64,000 nucleotides of DNA, taken from contig BLJB01000050.1 of assembly GCA_013423325.1 (NCBI GenBank), positions 58,032 to 122,031 on the forward strand, read 5' to 3'. The position numbers were made by a program, and so were the translations under genes. Below, one piece after another: positions 10,597 to 21,079 of the stretch. Below the pieces are notes generated by a model, which ran no database searches, was not told the DNA's origin, and saw nothing but the letters and a program-made list of their open reading frames with translations. Within the stretch, counting starts at the first letter, position 1; every line of letters starts with the position of its first letter. This stretch comes from Usnea hakonensis. Lineage: Eukaryota > Ascomycota > Lecanoromycetes > Lecanorales > Parmeliaceae.

Positions 10597-12309
10597 ATGC
10601 AGCCGGGCATGTTTGACAATTCATGCCCTTGGCCACGACGGTTGCTGCATATAGATACCCTAACATCCTATGAATGGCAGCCGGGAAACATTTATGGTCA
10701 GCATCAGAACCCAAAATACAATGCTCTATCATACACATGGGGTAGATGGCAGCTCGACGAAGACGACATGCCAGACGTAGCCGCAATCCGTATAAAGGGA
10801 ACGTCCTGGAGCATTCCTCGAATCGACCCGATCCACTTCACTGTCGAAAAGTTCGCAGCCATGATTGCAGATACCGCCGACCCCCATCCCTCCGAGAGCG
10901 ATGCTTCCCGGGCGGAATTCCTTTGGTTGGACGTCGCCTGTATCAACCAAACACCAGCATCGCGCGAGAAAGCTCAAGAGATCGGCCGCCAGGCCAAGAT
11001 CTTCCGAGGCGCGGCGCACGTCTTCGTGTGGTTGACCACTCATGATCAATCCTTCTACACCGCTTGGGCTTCCGAGATGGAGCCTCGTTTTCAGCTCATG
11101 GTTGGTGACACATTCCATACTGGTGTGGACATCCGTGACTGGACAATGGAGGTCACGATGATTGTTGCCGAATTTCTCGCTGATCCTTGGTTTTCCTCGC
11201 TCTGGACTCTTCAAGAGACGTTCTTGTCCCCAGAGGCCGTGGTTCTTTTGGGCAATGTGATGAAGAGTAGTGCAGATCTCTTCCGTCTGAGGTTTATTAG
11301 CGAGACCTTGCTTACAATCAAGGACGCTTTGGGTTACAATGACAAGACACGGGAAGCCGATGAAGAATGTGGCTTGCGTGCTATGATTGACCGGACTGGA
11401 CTTTTGGTGTGCCTCAATCAAGACTCGATGGGTTTGTTGACGGCCGCGGGAAATCGGACCACCCGGCACGAGGAAGACCGTGTGTATGGAATCATGCAGG
11501 TCTTCGAGTTTCAACTCGGTAACTCGGCACCTGATGTCGACGAAAATTTCAACTTCAGCTTGGAAGAGCTTAACGATGAGCTGGGGATGGCGTTATTTGC
11601 GAAAGATCCGATCATGAGTCAGATGTACATCAATGAAGGTCAAGTCGAGCCAAGCAAGGGTTGGCGACTGAATAAAGACTGCATTGTTCCATCACCGTCA
11701 AAGAATTTCTATCACCGCAAGAAAGCTCAGCCCGCAGTCGAAAGGCGCGTCATGTTTTCTTGTCAAAGGGTGAATGGTTCCCTCTGGGGCAGATTCACCG
11801 GCCCGACGATGCGATTTCGAGCCTTTGCACAGCGTCTTGCATGGGATTGGCCAAACGCGTGGACCTACGGGAGTGCAACTCTTCTCCTTGACAGGACCAT
11901 ACTCGAAGAGTGCCGCATGGACCATCGCACGACCAGCCTCTCCCGAGCGGCCTTTCTAGTGCATAATTCACCGGAAGTAATTATCCTGCTTCTGGGACTG
12001 CAGCCCGAGCCGAAAGAAGAATCAAAGCACGGTCGAGCATCAGCGGTGGGATTGCTTCTGCGTCCTCGGCCGTCGAGCTTTAGCACCGAAGAATTGACAA
12101 CCGGAGAAACTTGGGAGCGTGTTGGTCTCTTCATATGGAGCATTCTCTCGGCGCGGTGGGAAGAGGAAGTAATCCGCAGTGACGAGCCCTACAAGTTACT
12201 TGCAAAATCTATGGAAGGTTCTGAGCCTCTCAAGACCCTAGTCAAGGATTTGCCATACTTGAGGGGTGGGGGTCCAGACTGGAAGTACACATCAGGGTTA
12301 TTTGGATAG
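10597..12309 (+). CDS. HET-domain protein, class B (570 aa)
   Basis: A single exon. It opens almost directly with the N-terminal motif (WPRRLLHIDTLTSYEW at residue 9), then ALSYTWGRW, IKGTSWSIPRIDP, FLWLDVACINQ, EIGRQAKIFRGAAHVFVWL, SSLWTLQETFLSP, DRVYGIMQVFEFQLGNSAP, VIILLLG, ERVGLFIWS, and ends TSGLFG. The ACINQ variant replaces the usual ACIDQ. Both flanks of this gene are duplicated at 35613-36520, where the coding part is absent. It is intact here. Function by family: recognition/cell-death effector, cytoplasmic. Confidence 0.93.
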   Translation: MQPGMFDNSCPWPRRLLHIDTLTSYEWQPGNIYGQHQNPKYNALSYTWGRWQLDEDDMPDVAAIRIKGTSWSIPRIDPIHFTVEKFAAMIADTADPHPSESDASRAEFLWLDVACINQTPASREKAQEIGRQAKIFRGAAHVFVWLTTHDQSFYTAWASEMEPRFQLMVGDTFHTGVDIRDWTMEVTMIVAEFLADPWFSSLWTLQETFLSPEAVVLLGNVMKSSADLFRLRFISETLLTIKDALGYNDKTREADEECGLRAMIDRTGLLVCLNQDSMGLLTAAGNRTTRHEEDRVYGIMQVFEFQLGNSAPDVDENFNFSLEELNDELGMALFAKDPIMSQMYINEGQVEPSKGWRLNKDCIVPSPSKNFYHRKKAQPAVERRVMFSCQRVNGSLWGRFTGPTMRFRAFAQRLAWDWPNAWTYGSATLLLDRTILEECRMDHRTTSLSRAAFLVHNSPEVIILLLGLQPEPKEESKHGRASAVGLLLRPRPSSFSTEELTTGETWERVGLFIWSILSARWEEEVIRSDEPYKLLAKSMEGSEPLKTLVKDLPYLRGGGPDWKYTSGLFG

Positions 12310-13019
12310 CTTCAGCTTCGTGCCACCCGACGAGACTTGTTTTGTGAGAACAATTGTCGCCAAATCCATCCTAGAAGGAGCCATCGTGGGCGATAAACAA
12401 CCTCGACTTGAGCCGGTCAGCAGTGGTCAACGATCAAGAGCCCTGGCTTGCTCTCTTCCTGTGGGTTATCACAGCTACTGCTATTAACTCTGTCACGGAT
12501 AAGGATTTCTGGCTCTGGGACTGCAGAGTGCTGGAAGTATTGCAAAGTATTGGCCCCCCATATTTTCCTAATAAGACTCCGCTACTATCAAGCGGGCGAA
12601 ACTCACTGAGATGGTGGTTGCGTTTTATTGAATGCGCGGTGGGTAACGCTGGTGGTCCTGAAAAAAAAGCCTACGGAGACGCTAAAGGCTCTAAGCCTTT
12701 GCATATTTGGAAACTTTCTTGTCTGGATTAGACGAAGAATGTAGATTTTGGAGCCTCGTCCAACACATGAGAGCTAGAGCTTACGGCTCAGTCCCTGCAT
12801 TCGGCGAGAACGTATTGGCATAAAAGTCACTTCATAATCGAGGTTAGACGGGTATGATTGGATACGCTGAGACAGTAATATTAGAATTCTCGCCTCGTTA
12901 GCGATTTGCCAATATGCTACTAGAATCTTTTAAAGCCAAGCGGTTACGTAGCCTTCAGCATTCGGCATTAGCGAAAGTAAGCGCTCGTGAAACTAACCGC
13001 CTCGAAACAAGGTAATGCT
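12310..13019. repeat. 3' flank of the HET gene, duplicated at about 35880-36520
   Basis: This stretch follows the stop codon without a supported gene. It aligns over its length with 35880-36520: GCCATCGTGG, GACTGCAGA, GAGAGC/GCTTACGG, ATTCTCGCCTC, GCGATTTGCCAAT and GTAAGCGCTCGTGAAACTAACC are shared. It ends where repeat R1 copy 2 begins. Confidence 0.7.
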
Positions 13020-13375
13020 CGCCACAGTAGGACTGGGGGTTAGTGATTTCGGATATCGCATATCGCATTACTCATTTCGGTGCACAGGTATGGCCATAGT
13101 AAAAGATAAGCAGGAGAGAGAGTCGCATAAGGAGTGCATAAATACTGCTTTCTTGCACTGCAATTGCTCTTTAGTCGATTCATCTCTTTTAAAGTCTCCT
13201 TTATTACATTACTGTCTTTTTTCGCCCACCTACCTCTACCTATTTATATACGTTTCTACTCCAGGTCTATATCGAACAGATGTAAGAGTCTTCTTAGCGT
13301 TATGGCAGTGGGTCTATATATACCTCTTCAGGACACTGTTCGGCCTACCTATAGCAATGAGATAGACCAACCACG
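13020..13375 (+). repeat. Dispersed repeat R1, copy 2 (RIP-like transitions)
   Basis: It aligns with copy 1 at 2448 but carries many C-to-T and G-to-A differences (for example CACCTACCTCTACCTA against CACCCACCCCTGCCTG). The zinc-finger frame visible in copy 1 is lost. It shares its left edge GCCACAGTAGGA with copy 3, which helps define the repeat boundary. Confidence 0.7.
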
Positions 13376-14097
13376 TTGCATTTACCTCCCTGTACATTGC
13401 ATGCAATTCGCGTGGTTCGAATGTTGCACTAATTCATCATCTGACTCGGAAGCTCGGCCTATGATACTTAGCACGAAAACTTACGCTCATTTGCATCCAG
13501 GATTCATCCATACCATCTCTTTTCTGTCGTCACCTCAATACTAGTAGCGTTAACGATCCCTGTGACCGGCGGGCTTTACGATCAGCCGTGCGGGCGTGGT
13601 CTGCTTATAGAGCTAGGCATCCAACTTAGCTTGAACGGCCGGAGTCGAGGTTTGTTGGATCTATTAGGGGGAGGACGGGGCGCGGGGGCTGATGCGCAGC
13701 GGTGTCATCCTTCTAGGCAGCAGCCAAGGATGTTGACAGTATGAAGATTGGGGTTCTGGTAGCTGGTTGGATGGGAATTGAGATACATACCATTTGGACT
13801 GAAGAAGGTTTGTTGCTTGACTGATAAAGGTGGAGGAATGATGAGGTAGGAATAATTGAGCCAAGGTTCCTGGATGAGAGTCGTCTCATGTTCGCTATAT
13901 GGGAAATCATATGCAGCGAGATTTTCCGCTTCTTCGCGGACCGGCTTGAAAACAACATCACTTTCAGCCGTTGGGCTTTACCTCATTCGTTCCTATCTTC
14001 ATTATAACTTAATTCAACGCCCGGGAAATAAGCATTCGTCCGCACAATTATAATACAAGTCTGCTGGAAAACCCTTTTGGTCGTGAAGACGCTAGAA
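13376..14097. other. Intergenic, nothing recognised
   Basis: Short GC-rich and purine-rich patches (13660-13690) occur without a supported gene on either strand. Confidence 0.4.
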
Positions 14098-14290
14098 AAA
14101 AGGTCTGAAATGACCACGATCAAGCAGTTCGTAAGGGCTGTTTTGTTCGATGCTCAGAGGAACGCTGTTCTTCCATCCTCGTTTTGAACGCTTACCATTA
14201 TAGCCGTGTACCATAGCCGTTGCATTGTGCTTGTGTCTCGTCAGAGTCCTCGGTGACTCTCTTTATTGTGTCAGAGGCGTCTGATTCTTG
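14098..14290 (-). repeat. 3' flank of membrane-protein gene, similar to 38806-38966
   Basis: Shared blocks by eye: GATCAAGCA, CATTATAGC, TGCTTGTG, TCTTT, TCAGA and TCTGATTC in the same order, with a roughly 35 bp gap in the other copy. The similarity stops about where the gene's stop codon begins. It suggests an old segmental copy rather than a known element. Confidence 0.45.
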
Positions 14291-14296
14291 CAGGAT

Positions 14297-15637
14297 CTAG
14301 TCGCTCTTCTCTTCGTGGTCCTTCTTCGGATCACCAGGTAGGAAATCCTGAAGTACCTTTTGACCTTCACCGAAACTACCAACGTAGATTCTTGTCAATT
14401 TCCCCATGATAGTACTTCCACTACCATCCTTCAGATATGCAATCCTATCTTCGTTGATGCCCTTGGCGAATTTCTGCGCAAGCCTCGCTTCGCTCCTCGC
14501 CCATTGATGAGCTCTAGTAAAGCGATACATGTACATTGCCAGGGTGGCATAGAGCTGATACCCAAGCCAGACATATTGCAGACCGACAGACATCCAGATG
14601 GTCGAGCACACCAAGCCTATTGGAAATATGAGACCGAGGGCAACGACAATGGAGATCTGAATAATCTCCCGCCCGCGGCTGCGGATAGGATGACCGTAGT
14701 GCCTAAAGAATTGCAGAACGGCTGATTCTTTGCCTTCGATGACAAGGAATCCGTGGCCGTACGTATCGATCTCGAAACGTTTAGTTTCTTCTAGTATTGT
14801 TTCGTTGCCCGATGGCTTTGTGAGAAGACTCTCACGTTGTATCGTAAAAGTTGCGCTCAAAAGCTTCAAAGCCAGTGGCAAGAACCAAAGAAAGCTGAAT
14901 AGGGATTGCCAGTATCCCAAAACGAAACAGCCAACCGCCAGCGCTGTTATTTCACTCCAGACGAGGGCCAGAAAGATTCGAAAGCTGGGGGTCCCAATGT
15001 CATCTTTCACAGTCTGTTTCTGGTCCACATTGCCATCTACATATGATAGCTCCAGGAAATTCACCACTGATCTTGCCCGAACGAGTTTTGGTTGCTCCCC
15101 GCCCAATTCAGGGCTTGGTTCTTTCCGGTAATGGGTGGCAAGAGGAATACGAGCAATGGCTTGGACCCATAGCCCATTTCGAACAAATTCGTTGCCCGTC
15201 GATCCTGGCGGTGGATCATGCATCTTGTATTTGATGCCGGTGTCATGGAAAAAGGCCGTTCCTAGCATATTACCAAGATCACGGCCTTTGAACAGCCCAT
15301 TCTGTTGAAACTTGTCAAGTGTATTTAAAGCGGCCTTGTGCATAGGTCCGCCCATTGGATTGAGGATTCCGATCTCAACGAGTTCCCGCCAGCCGAAGGC
15401 ATTGAAGAAGCGTTGAGGCCAAAGCAGTCGTTCGAAGACATCTTCCGTTGCTGCTTCTGAGCCAATGTAGCCAATAATGGTTCCCAAGGCACTGATGACC
15501 GAGGTTGTCTGGGATGCGTTTTGCATGTGCTCGAAAGCTATTTTCTGTGGCAATTGAGGATGATAGACTTGTTCTGGCGGGTTCTGTACTCTCCAAAAAG
15601 AAGCTGGATGTGGCACAAGATTTTGGAATTGATACAT
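14297..15637 (-). CDS. Predicted multi-pass membrane protein, fungal, function unknown (446 aa)
   Basis: A single exon. The first 200 residues are soluble in character, with LLWPQRFFNAFGWRELVEIG about 71-90. They are followed by hydrophobic segments near residues 219-241, 245-266, 325-350 and 353-372, separated by a charged loop (about 268-322), and a basic/acidic tail ending in DPKKDHEEKSD. This predicts about four membrane helices as two hairpins. I do not recognise the family. It lies between class B HET genes at 10597 and 16216, so it may belong functionally to the island, for example as a membrane partner, but position is the only evidence. There is no signal peptide at the N-terminus. 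Confidence 0.75.
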   Translation of the reverse strand: MYQFQNLVPHPASFWRVQNPPEQVYHPQLPQKIAFEHMQNASQTTSVISALGTIIGYIGSEAATEDVFERLLWPQRFFNAFGWRELVEIGILNPMGGPMHKAALNTLDKFQQNGLFKGRDLGNMLGTAFFHDTGIKYKMHDPPPGSTGNEFVRNGLWVQAIARIPLATHYRKEPSPELGGEQPKLVRARSVVNFLELSYVDGNVDQKQTVKDDIGTPSFRIFLALVWSEITALAVGCFVLGYWQSLFSFLWFLPLALKLLSATFTIQRESLLTKPSGNETILEETKRFEIDTYGHGFLVIEGKESAVLQFFRHYGHPIRSRGREIIQISIVVALGLIFPIGLVCSTIWMSVGLQYVWLGYQLYATLAMYMYRFTRAHQWARSEARLAQKFAKGINEDRIAYLKDGSGSTIMGKLTRIYVGSFGEGQKVLQDFLPGDPKKDHEEKSD

Positions 15638-16215
15638 TCTGAGTCGAGGGGGGAAATAAATGAATTATGCCAACTATTTTACATAGCCGCAATATGACGG
15701 AGGGGGTTGCATCCTACAGCGAAGATGAAATAAATATAGAAAAGTAAAGGTAGTGAGTTCGGGTTATGTTTTCCCGGGTAAGCCGATTACCTTAGCCATG
15801 CACATGGTGGGGGGGCTCAGACACGTCATTTAGCTTAATCGTTGACCCCAACACCCCTGGACCCTGGCTTACTAAGGTAAGTACTCGCGAGTTCCTTGGC
15901 GCGGTTTTTGAGAAAATCTTGTTCTTGTACTGCCAGTCAGAAAGTGACATGCCATTTAAGCCTTTCTGATATTTGTTGAACTATAAAGCTAGGGTTTTCA
16001 TCTTCCTAGAGAGTCTTGTTGAGTGGCAAATTTAGCCTTTTTCTACTAAATCGCAAGTACCCTCAGCCTTCGTCCGCTGTATACTAGATACTAGCGTGCT
16101 CAGTAAGCTTAGTGTGCTTAGTCAAGACACGGTCAGAGAGTAATCTTCCTCCGCTAGGCAATCCAGCATACAAGCAAGGCGTAGTCATCAGTCCGCATTC
16201 CACTTCATAGACTAA
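15638..16215. promoter_or_regulatory. Divergent intergenic region (membrane protein / HET gene)
   Basis: The 578 bp between two divergent genes must include both promoters. GTAAGT-like and GC-rich patches near 15780-15900 have no supported coding potential. Confidence 0.35.
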
Positions 16216-17961
16216 ATGGCGTACAATATTTATACTTTGGGTGTGCCTCGTGCTTGGCCACTTCGCCTACTCCATATTCCGTCAATGACCTCAAGGGAAT
16301 GGAAGCCTGGAAACATCTATGGCCAAGATACGGAGCCGGGTTATAGTATTCTTTCTTACACCTGGGGCAGATTCGAAGTTGCTGACGGTCCTCGACTGCA
16401 CATCAATGGAATTGACTGGCTGGTGCCACCGATTGACGAGAGCCATTTCACTGTCGCAGACCTGACCCGTCTTCTTGAGTACGCCATGCTTAAGTATGAA
16501 TACATTTGGATAGACACAGCTTGCATTGATCAGGAACGAGAAAAGATAAAGATGCAAGAGGTTGGACGGCAGGCCAGCATTTTCAAAGGTGCTCGGCAGG
16601 CCTATGTCTGGTTGAACAAACATGAACCTGAAGCACTGAATAGAAGCATGCAAACTTTGAATCGTTGCGGTTACGATTTTGCCCAAGGAAGCATAGAGGC
16701 ATCACAAGTAGTCGAGCAGATGTTTGCCAGCATCTCGCATGTTCTCCAGGATCCTTGGTTCTCTTCGCTTTGGACATTGCAGGAGTCAGTTCTCCAAAGA
16801 CATGCAATACTATTGAACAAACGGGGTCAGCCTGTTACATCGCCTGGCCCATGGGCGGGCGAAAGTGACTCTTGCCAGCTGATGGACATCTCCGGCGCTT
16901 GCGCCATGGCAAAGAGCTTTACAAATCAGGCTCTCCAGGGCTTTCCCCGCGCGAGCCAAGAAGGCAGCCTGTCATTACAGTCAGAAAGACTCCAGTCATT
17001 GCGCACAATGATCGATGAATCAGGCATAGACTTTATGCTCTGTCCAAACCCAAACATCCAGTACGCTGCAGCCAGGTTTAGGAAGACGTCTCATGACAAG
17101 GACCGTATCTACGCCATCATGCAGGTATACGGCTATAGACTCGGTAACTCTGCGGCTTCCGTGAAAAATTTACAACCCTTTGATCTCGAAGACCTTGAAT
17201 TAGAATTTCTCAAAACCTTGGCCGCTCAGTCCGTTGTCCTCAGCCAGACATTTCAGCACCTAAGACTCCCCAAGGCGGGGCAGAGTTGGTGCATCACTAA
17301 CCACATTCGTGTGCCCAAACGGTTTCACAATATCATCATACATGATGAATTCGTAACTTCAGCTTGTACAATCACAGTACGGAAAAAAGATAAGGCGTAC
17401 TTCGAGGGCACAGCATGTCCCTTGCACGAAATATTTGGTTTCTGGAATTCAAGGAGCCAACAGACGTTGACGTGGCTGAGCAAGGCAGACAACGCTCCTT
17501 CTGACGTGAAGGAGCGTCATGCTTACTTCGGGGCTGGATCGTATGGTGGGGCACGATACTTCAAGCAAGCAAAGCAAGGCATGTTTATGGATTGTAATGA
17601 CTCCATGTCATTTGAGTGGCCTCCGGACACCACGGTCCTAGATGGCAGCGGTGAAGCACTGATCGAGTGTAGAATACCTGAGTTAATGCACGCATCGGAC
17701 ACACAACAAGCGATTGGGGAGTCCATACTAGCCAACTACTGCAACCAGGCGCCTAGCGTACTTTACCTTGGACGCGCGAAGTATATTGAGTCTATGGACG
17801 TTGCGCTGATCATTGTGCGAGAGGATACCGCTCACAGTGGCCTTGAATTGGTAAATTCCAATACTTGGCGAAGAATGGGGATTTGTTTCTGGAATGTTGA
17901 AGGAGGTCTGGTCGATGACATTGCGAACTTACTTCAACCGTTGGAGGGAAAGTTTGGGTAA
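16216..17961 (+). CDS. HET-domain protein, class B (581 aa)
   Basis: A single exon. Motifs in order: WPLRLLHIPSMTS (residue 14 on), ILSYTWGRF, INGIDWLVPPIDESHF, YIWIDTACIDQ, EVGRQASIFKGARQAYVWL, SSLWTLQESVLQ, DRIYAIMQVYGYRLGNSA, VLYLG, WRRMGICFWN, and the terminal EGKFG. It is intact and close in style to the class B gene at 33157 (both WPLRLLH and GNIYG). It is followed by 2.8 kb without a convincing gene. Role by family: HET recognition/cell-death protein. Confidence 0.93.
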   Translation: MAYNIYTLGVPRAWPLRLLHIPSMTSREWKPGNIYGQDTEPGYSILSYTWGRFEVADGPRLHINGIDWLVPPIDESHFTVADLTRLLEYAMLKYEYIWIDTACIDQEREKIKMQEVGRQASIFKGARQAYVWLNKHEPEALNRSMQTLNRCGYDFAQGSIEASQVVEQMFASISHVLQDPWFSSLWTLQESVLQRHAILLNKRGQPVTSPGPWAGESDSCQLMDISGACAMAKSFTNQALQGFPRASQEGSLSLQSERLQSLRTMIDESGIDFMLCPNPNIQYAAARFRKTSHDKDRIYAIMQVYGYRLGNSAASVKNLQPFDLEDLELEFLKTLAAQSVVLSQTFQHLRLPKAGQSWCITNHIRVPKRFHNIIIHDEFVTSACTITVRKKDKAYFEGTACPLHEIFGFWNSRSQQTLTWLSKADNAPSDVKERHAYFGAGSYGGARYFKQAKQGMFMDCNDSMSFEWPPDTTVLDGSGEALIECRIPELMHASDTQQAIGESILANYCNQAPSVLYLGRAKYIESMDVALIIVREDTAHSGLELVNSNTWRRMGICFWNVEGGLVDDIANLLQPLEGKFG

Positions 17962-20744
17962 AGACTACGTGCTCAAGCTATCCACTTATGAAGGACGCTT
18001 GGTGGAAAGTCGTCTTACGCAGCTTCATAGTGGAATCTTGACCGCGTTATTTGGAGTCACGGTCTGACACGACAGTGGATACTTTCGAGGGGCCCGTACC
18101 GCTGGCGACTGAGCCGACACACCAATTTACGTGCTGAGAGCATGCTCCGGTTTCACAAATGGGGTGCACAAGGCCCTAGATACGAGACATGACGACAGGT
18201 ATCGTGTTTCGTAAGCTGTGATTCATTGTCTCCTTGGCTGTATTGACTGGGTATCTGGAGGTCAAACCTCAGAGACAAATTCAATCTTGTAACAGGTTTC
18301 TCCTTTACTCTCGAAACAGAGACCTAATGCTCGCCCGCTAAAACATTTTTTGTGACCTATAACGCACACCATCGGTCATAGTATATCTGATCCAGTCTAC
18401 TCTTACTCTAGCTTAAAAGAAACCATTGGTGCCGATCATGGTATTGATGGGAACTTATTTTCCTGCTATCTATAGAAATAACATGCTGGCCGGTCCCAAC
18501 AATACAGAGCGTCAATGACAAGCTCCTTGATGGTTTTGAGAGGACTACAACAGTAATATAGGCACGTTGGACCTACTGCCCCGTGATGATCGTCACCAGA
18601 GTCGAAATTTGGTTTGGCTGCGAGGTCTTCTCAACTAGTTCAATCCTAGTGGCCAAGCCATAGTCCATTGCAACGACCAGGGCGCGATGGCACTGGCGAA
18701 AGGCCCCCAGTCTCACTTATGTTGAGTTCGCAATTTCCGGCTATGTTTCGTCGGCTATGTGGTTTCATGGTTCCCAGCCTTCTCTTGGCAATGGTCAGGG
18801 GTTCTACCCGAAATACATGTCAAATAGGACAGATCCAGGGGAGTTTCTGGAGATCAATCAATGCTTCTTGAACATCCACATACCTAGATCTCAACAACTT
18901 ACGCACCAACCGCATCGACATCCGATACCACTGTATACATGAACAAGTCACCGCTGGAAATCTCACGCAGAAGCATGTCCCTATCAACATGCAAGTCGAT
19001 GATTGGCTTACCAAGGTTCTATGCAAGAATAAATTCGATTGCATATGTGACCTGATTACTTTGAAATTGCTTCTATAGCCGTGTCAGTCCAAAAAAAGAC
19101 GCTAACTCAGCGGGCTGCTAAGGGGTTCATGACAATGACCTCGAGTGATAAAGTAAAAATCTGGGTCCTGGGATCATGGTAAGTGAAGCGCTGACGCATG
19201 CCCGCTTCATAAGTTAGCTTTCCTAAATAACGCTCCCTAGACAATATGACTCCCGTACCCTACCGTCTTTAGCCTGTTAAGATTCTTGTTCCGAGCATAA
19301 TCGAAGGTTTTCGCTTCGTTCCGTTGAGTTTGATCCTAGTCTTTTTCTTGATACGTAAATCGTCTTGTCATGATTCTACTCCATTCTCCTATGCTTGTGC
19401 TAGGTGCTCGCGACGCTCGTATTATAGAGTAGATCGGTTCGTAAAGCGTGGTTTTCCCCTCTCTTGTTAGTGCTTCACCACATTCGGATCAGGAGACTGT
19501 TATGGTCCCACACACAAAGGGGGTACGCGGAGAGCAGTCAGCGGTTGAACTATCTCACCGCTGGGAGTAGCACGAATCGTGGCCTGAAGCAGGTTTATTC
19601 AGAGCCTCGTTGCTATCTTTGCTAATCGAACTCCTATATCTACTCGATGTTGACCTGGAGTACAGCTATACAGATATATATAGGAGTAAGTAGACAGGCA
19701 AAAGGATATAGTAGTTCTGAAAGAGATGGAACATCAGGCTAAATTGAAGCAGTAGATTTGCTAAACGCACTTCTTTTCCTGATGTCACGGTATTACCCCA
19801 GCCTCCTACCTGCAGCCTTGCAAGGTCTTCTTTCCTCAGCCTTATAAGGCCTCCTCGCTTAGGCCTTGGCGAGGCCACTTTGTACTTAATACTTCCGTAT
19901 CGTATTCTTTCGTCTTTAGAATAGAAATTCTATAGAAACAGTGACACCCATTATTATCGTTCCGATTCCAAGTCCTGACCGCAACACCTGACTTGCTTTA
20001 CATCTACGTTAGCCGCTGTACAGTTGAGACACAATGCCGAAATGATCATTCTCTTCTCTTAAAACCAAACCAAGAAAGACCTTGTCTATTGTTCTACCAC
20101 TTTCCCGCCATATCTCTCTCCGCGAGTCTCACACTTCCCAAACACTCTTATTCCCCATCAATGTTCGTAGAAACGCGCAAGGCTACATCAAAGCCCCTTG
20201 CAGCAGTCTTGGCGCCCATGGAAAACATTTTGGTCAGCTTTAAGGCATCAATATTGAAGAAATAAGCTATTCCCGAGCGATCATGGTATGGAATGAAGCG
20301 TATGACGGTTTTTTTGCAATGATTTTACTCGCGGAGGAGCTTTCGTACGCGTAATCAACGTGTCACAGTCGATTGCCTTGTTCGTTCTCAATTGACGGTG
20401 AACTAGGACCACTTTGCACCTTCCCAACGCCAAACTAGCGCGGAAGTTCATCTTCTCTCGGACCGTCTTTTCCGACATCGAACACTTAATGCCCGGCACA
20501 ACCTTGACGGTCAGCGCTCGGTGATTTCCAGGCTTCACTTCGTTATTATTACTACCCATATAAACCTACTTTCCATCGCAATGTTATGACTTGAATCGAG
20601 ACGTACAAAGCGTCGTTGCCCGAATTAGTGAAGAGCTGGATCATCAGGTCTGATGATGTTGTTGCTATTCCAAAAGCTGCCATGATCGAATCGCCAAGCT
20701 GAAAACAGCCCATTAAGGCGCCATGAACGAATTTATCAGCTCTG
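17962..20744. other. Gene-poor region, 2.8 kb
   Basis: No gene is supported. A minus-strand stretch near 18800-19050 is weakly reminiscent of retroelement coding sequence but full of stops. Around 19800-19880 there are short direct repeats (CCTTGCAAGG, CCTTATAAGG, GCCTTGGCGAGGC). A 34-codon frame at 20161-20265 and minus-strand frames at 20281-20809 show no recognisable domain. Confidence 0.4.
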
Positions 20745-20960
20745 AACTTGGACTTCGATGGGACCGTTGGACAGCAATTCGTCAACTTGCAGAGTTGGCT
20801 TCGGGACAAAGAACCTGATCTTTGTTGTCGTCACATCCATGCTATTTAGTTGTATCAAGACACGCATACAGTCAGTGGAATTCTGCTTGAAGATCTCACT
20901 CATGGAGAGGCGAAGAGACTTGTGCAGGTGGGGACTTGGTTGGCATCGAAAATCCTAAGC
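20745..20960 (+). pseudogene. Relic of a class A HET gene, C-terminal part
   Basis: The frame reads a degraded class A tail: WLRDKEPDL, a TAG stop at 20847-20849, then QDTHTVSGILLEDL and LVQVGTWLASK. The last two blocks line up with DTTTLNGLILKGK / LINVGYF in the intact gene at 30355 and with ESYGILLQQIS / MVKIGTWYSS at 21080. No HET domain remains upstream. It lies tail-to-tail with the disrupted class A gene at 21080. Confidence 0.6.
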
Positions 20961-21079
20961 CTGTATGCTCAGCGTCTAAGACATACAATATCATGTGGTC
21001 AGTCCTTTGAAGTATGTTCAACGCCCGTTGATTTTTATAGATGCCAATACACCGCTGGACAGTCTCGCCACCAACGTAA

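Noticed and set aside
18780..19060. Minus-strand stretch faintly like a copia RNase H region (IIDLHVDRDMLLREI)
   Set aside because: Several stops, no reverse transcriptase or integrase motif and no LTRs nearby. Too weak to call a retroelement.
20281..20809. Two minus-strand frames (92 and 85 codons)
   Set aside because: No motif, no in-phase splice that joins them convincingly, and they flank a HET relic on the other strand.
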